Shown here one piece after another: positions 5,991-7,823 of a stretch of DNA of 7,823 bases. Numbering within the stretch: the first letter of the stretch is position 1; each line of letters begins with the position of its first letter. The notes below the pieces were generated by a model. That model saw only the letters and a list, made by a program, of their open reading frames with translations, had not been told where the DNA came from and did not search any database. Made by a program: the position numbers and the translations under genes. The DNA comes from Chloroflexota bacterium (GTDB taxonomy: Bacteria; Chloroflexota; Anaerolineae; Anaerolineales; Villigracilaceae), in contig JAKANW010000116.1 in assembly GCA_021823555.1 (NCBI GenBank), forward strand, positions 1 through 7,823, in the 5' to 3' direction.

Positions 5991-6239
5991 TTATCCCGGC
6001 CCCATTTCTTCCTCAATATCCGTGATCTGTTTCAGCAGGTCGAGCGTTTCCTTTGCTTCCTCTTCGCTCAACAGGCTGATCGCGAACCCCACATGGATCA
6101 CGCAATAATCGCCGACCTTGGCTTCAGGCACATAATCGAGGCAGGCCTCGCGGAAAATCCCGCCGAAGTCCACCTTGGCCATGTTCAACCCACCCTTCTC
6201 ATAAATCTCAACGATCTTTCCCGGAACTCCCAAACACAT
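5991..6239 (-). CDS. hypC: Hydrogenase maturation chaperone HypC/HybG/HupF family
   Basis: This 82-residue small chaperone binds HypD and then the precursor of the hydrogenase large subunit to deliver the Fe(CN)2CO unit. It begins with the invariant MCLGVPGKIVEI, whose Cys2 is essential, and contains VGDYCVIHVGFAISLLSEEEA (42-62) with the conserved His49. A helical acidic C-terminus follows (EAKETLDLLKQI). The ATG lies 1 nt after the hypF stop (TGA-T-ATG), with GAGG 5 nt upstream inside the end of hypF, which points to translational coupling. The downstream gap to hypD is unusually large because of a palindromic repeat. Confidence 0.98.
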   Translation of the reverse strand: MCLGVPGKIVEIYEKGGLNMAKVDFGGIFREACLDYVPEAKVGDYCVIHVGFAISLLSEEEAKETLDLLKQITDIEEEMGPG

Positions 6240-6240
6240 A

Positions 6241-7823
6241 TCAACCTCGCATTCTCATGGCTGCAATTGCGGCCTGTCCCAGTGAGAGACCGCCGTCATT
6301 CGTCGGAACTTCCTTATGCAGGTATACTTCAATTCCATCATTTCTCAAAAGTGACAAAGTTCGTCCAAGTAGGGTGATATTCTGCCAGACTCCGCCAGAC
6401 AAAACGACCGACCGGATCCCGGTTTCTGCACCGATTTTCTGAACGACATCCCGTACCGACTGCGCCAGACCGTTGTGGAAGCGCGCCGAAATTTTTGGGA
6501 TGGAGACTCCCGCCATCACATCCCTGACCAACGCCTCTGCCACGCCTCTCACCCGCACCCGATCCTGCTCCAGTCCGAACGGATACATCCCCGCCTCAGC
6601 CGGGTCCGCCAACGCCTCGAACTCGATGGCCGCCTGTCCCTCATAGTTAACCTTTTGTCTCACGCCCGCCAGCGCCGCCGCCGCATCGAACAGACGTCCC
6701 ATGCTGGAGGTCAGCGGGGTATTGATCTTCTTCTCTAACTGCATCCGCAGCGTGACCCGATCCTCGGCGCAAAACTCAGCCACAGGCGCGAGACTTTCAT
6801 CCCAATCTAAGCCGAGGCTCCACAGCAGAGCCAGGGCGGTGCGGGCAGGCTTCTTGATGGCTGCATCCCCGCCCGGTAAGGGGAAATATTCCAGATGCGC
6901 GGCGCGTTGGTAGGACTTGTAATCAGCCACCAAAATTTCCCCGCCCCAGATCGCGCCATCTTCGCCATAGCCTGTACCATCGAATGGCAGGCCGATGACA
7001 GGCTCTTCGAGTCCATGCTCGGCCATACACGCGGCAATATGAGCGTGATGGTGTTGGATATTGAAGATTGGAAGGTTCTCACGCTCGGCGCGTTCCAGTG
7101 CATAGCGCGTGGCCAGATAGTTCGGGTGCATGTCACAAGCAATGGCTTCAGGCTTTACCCGAAACAGGCGCTCGAAATGCTCCACGCCCTGCTCAAAGGA
7201 TTGCAAGGTCTCGTAATTTTCCATATCCCCGATGTGCTGACTCAGGAAAGCATAATTCTTGTTCGTGATGCAAAACGTGTTTTTGAGTTCCGAGCCAGCA
7301 GCCAGCAGAGGCGGAACGTCCCAGGGGAGTTTGACAGGGAAGGGAGAGTAACCGCGCGAGCGACGAATAGGGAAAACGGACAGTGGACGGTGGACAGTGG
7401 ACAATGAATCACGGTCCACAGTCAACGGTCTACTGTCAAACGCCCGCACAACTGAGTCATCGCATCGGATGTGGATGTCGCGGTCGTGCATCAGGAAGGC
7501 ATCGGCGAGCTTGGTGAGTCGCTCGCGGGCCTCATCGTTGTCCGTGGCGATGGGTTCTTCGGACAAATTTCCGCTAGTCATAACCAGGACGGTGGACGAT
7601 GGACAGTGGATGGTCTCGTCGCGGTCCACGGTCAACGGTCCACGGTCCAGCAGCAGATAATGCAGCGGCGTGTACGGCAGCATCACCCCCAGCCAATCCT
7701 GCTTCGGCGCGACCTCATGGGCAATGTTGGATTCAGGTTTGCGGCGCAACAGCACGATCGGCCTGGCCGTGGAGGACAGCAACTCTCGTTCATCGTCATT
7801 GACAAAGCAATGCATTTCGGCTG
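6241..7823 (-). CDS. hypF: Carbamoyltransferase HypF, C-terminal ~526 residues (start outside the window)
   Basis: HypF uses carbamoyl phosphate and ATP to carbamoylate the terminal Cys of HypE. The frame is open to the right edge; the Met at 7815 is internal, since the preceding residues and ARPIVLLRRKP belong to the YrdC-like domain. The acylphosphatase domain and zinc fingers of the ~750-residue family lie outside. Visible motifs are VMTSGNLSEEPIATDN and DDSVVR-RRSRGYSP (YrdC-like part), LKNTFC, IQHHHAHIAACMAEHG (metal site of the Kae1-like domain), DGTGYGEDGAIWGGE, SSMGRLFDAAAAL, LSGGVWQN and NDGGLSLGQAAIA near the end. Compared with my recollection of E. coli HypF, two extra stretches interrupt the YrdC-like part, both encoded by palindromic heptamer repeats (7378-7438 and 7587-7650) and both keeping frame. 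The catalytic motifs are unaffected. hypC follows with 1 nt spacing. Confidence 0.97.
   Translation of the reverse strand, partial: AEMHCFVNDDERELLSSTARPIVLLRRKPESNIAHEVAPKQDWLGVMLPYTPLHYLLLDRGPLTVDRDETIHCPSSTVLVMTSGNLSEEPIATDNDEARERLTKLADAFLMHDRDIHIRCDDSVVRAFDSRPLTVDRDSLSTVHRPLSVFPIRRSRGYSPFPVKLPWDVPPLLAAGSELKNTFCITNKNYAFLSQHIGDMENYETLQSFEQGVEHFERLFRVKPEAIACDMHPNYLATRYALERAERENLPIFNIQHHHAHIAACMAEHGLEEPVIGLPFDGTGYGEDGAIWGGEILVADYKSYQRAAHLEYFPLPGGDAAIKKPARTALALLWSLGLDWDESLAPVAEFCAEDRVTLRMQLEKKINTPLTSSMGRLFDAAAALAGVRQKVNYEGQAAIEFEALADPAEAGMYPFGLEQDRVRVRGVAEALVRDVMAGVSIPKISARFHNGLAQSVRDVVQKIGAETGIRSVVLSGGVWQNITLLGRTLSLLRNDGIEVYLHKEVPTNDGGLSLGQAAIAAMRMRG
7378..7438. repeat. Palindromic heptamer repeat inside hypF, copy A
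   Basis: On the plus strand three complete heptamers GGAC(A/G)GT (7378-7398) and a partial fourth (to 7403) form the left arm. After a 9-nt loop, a right arm of related inverted heptamers (GGTCCAC, AGTCAAC, GGTCTAC) follows at 7413-7438. The arms pair at roughly 20 of 26 positions. The element is translated in hypF as a peptide containing SRPLTVDRDSLSTVHRPLSV, between DDSVVR and RRSRGY, where E. coli HypF has only a few residues. Confidence 0.85.
7587..7650. repeat. Palindromic heptamer repeat inside hypF, copy B
   Basis: Four heptamers of the type GGA(C/T)xxT occupy 7587-7614, then an 8-nt loop (7615-7622), then four heptamers GGTC(C/A)A(C/G) at 7623-7650. The arms pair at about 19 of 25 positions with one offset. 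It is translated within hypF as a peptide containing DRGPLTVDRDETIHCPSST, between LHYLLL and VLVMTSGN. The PLTVDRD string is shared with copy A, which shows common origin. Confidence 0.87.

Noticed and set aside
7378..7650. CRISPR-like or simple tandem repeat array in hypF
   Set aside because: Heptamers are contiguous without spacers, each block is a palindrome, and both blocks are within an open, well-conserved coding frame, so this is neither a CRISPR nor an intergenic satellite.
7813..7815. ATG as start of hypF
   Set aside because: The frame continues to the right edge, and the sequence after it corresponds to the middle of HypF (YrdC-like domain), so the true start is outside.

Overview
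The window is a bacterial chromosomal segment carrying the back part of a [NiFe]-hydrogenase maturation (hyp) operon on the minus strand. Downstream of it, on the same strand, is a class V aminotransferase-like gene, and convergent to that is a short plus-strand run of unrelated metabolic genes. No RNA gene, CRISPR array or hydrogenase structural gene is visible. Protein style, gene order hypF-hypC-hypD-hypE and the load of small palindromic repeats would fit a Chloroflexota (Anaerolineae-like) genome. That assignment is an inference from general impression, not from a search.

Layout, left to right. On the plus strand lie the C-terminal part of an aldo/keto reductase (cut by the window edge), a complete Nudix hydrolase and a short, single-domain chromate-transporter-family membrane protein, ending at a clear intrinsic terminator (1443-1475). 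On the minus strand follow a class V aminotransferase of the cysteine-desulfurase-like group (1496-2758) with its own likely promoter, then the terminator of the hyp operon, then hypE (2882-3946). Next comes a REP-type mobile unit (3957-4752) made of a Y1 transposase-like RAYT gene flanked on both sides by two-hairpin repeats. Further right are hypD (4754-5854), a 121-bp imperfect palindrome filling the hypD-hypC gap, hypC (5991-6239) and the C-terminal two thirds of hypF (6241 to the right edge).

Functionally, HypF and HypE make the thiocarboxamide/thiocyanate that is the source of the cyanide ligands. HypC and HypD form the scaffold on which the Fe(CN)2CO group is built before transfer to the hydrogenase large subunit. 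All key motifs visible here are intact: MCLGVPG in HypC, the Cys clusters in HypD, the terminal PRIC in HypE and HHHAH in HypF. The operon therefore looks functional despite its insertions.

The most unusual aspect is that three different palindromic repeat families have entered this one operon. The RAYT/REP unit separates hypD from hypE. A long imperfect palindrome separates hypC from hypD. Two heptamer-based palindromes lie inside the hypF reading frame, where they are translated as extra, similar peptides in what should be loops of the YrdC-like region. The in-frame hypF elements resemble in principle the protein-coding palindromic elements known from Rickettsia, and are the best candidate here for something not yet described.
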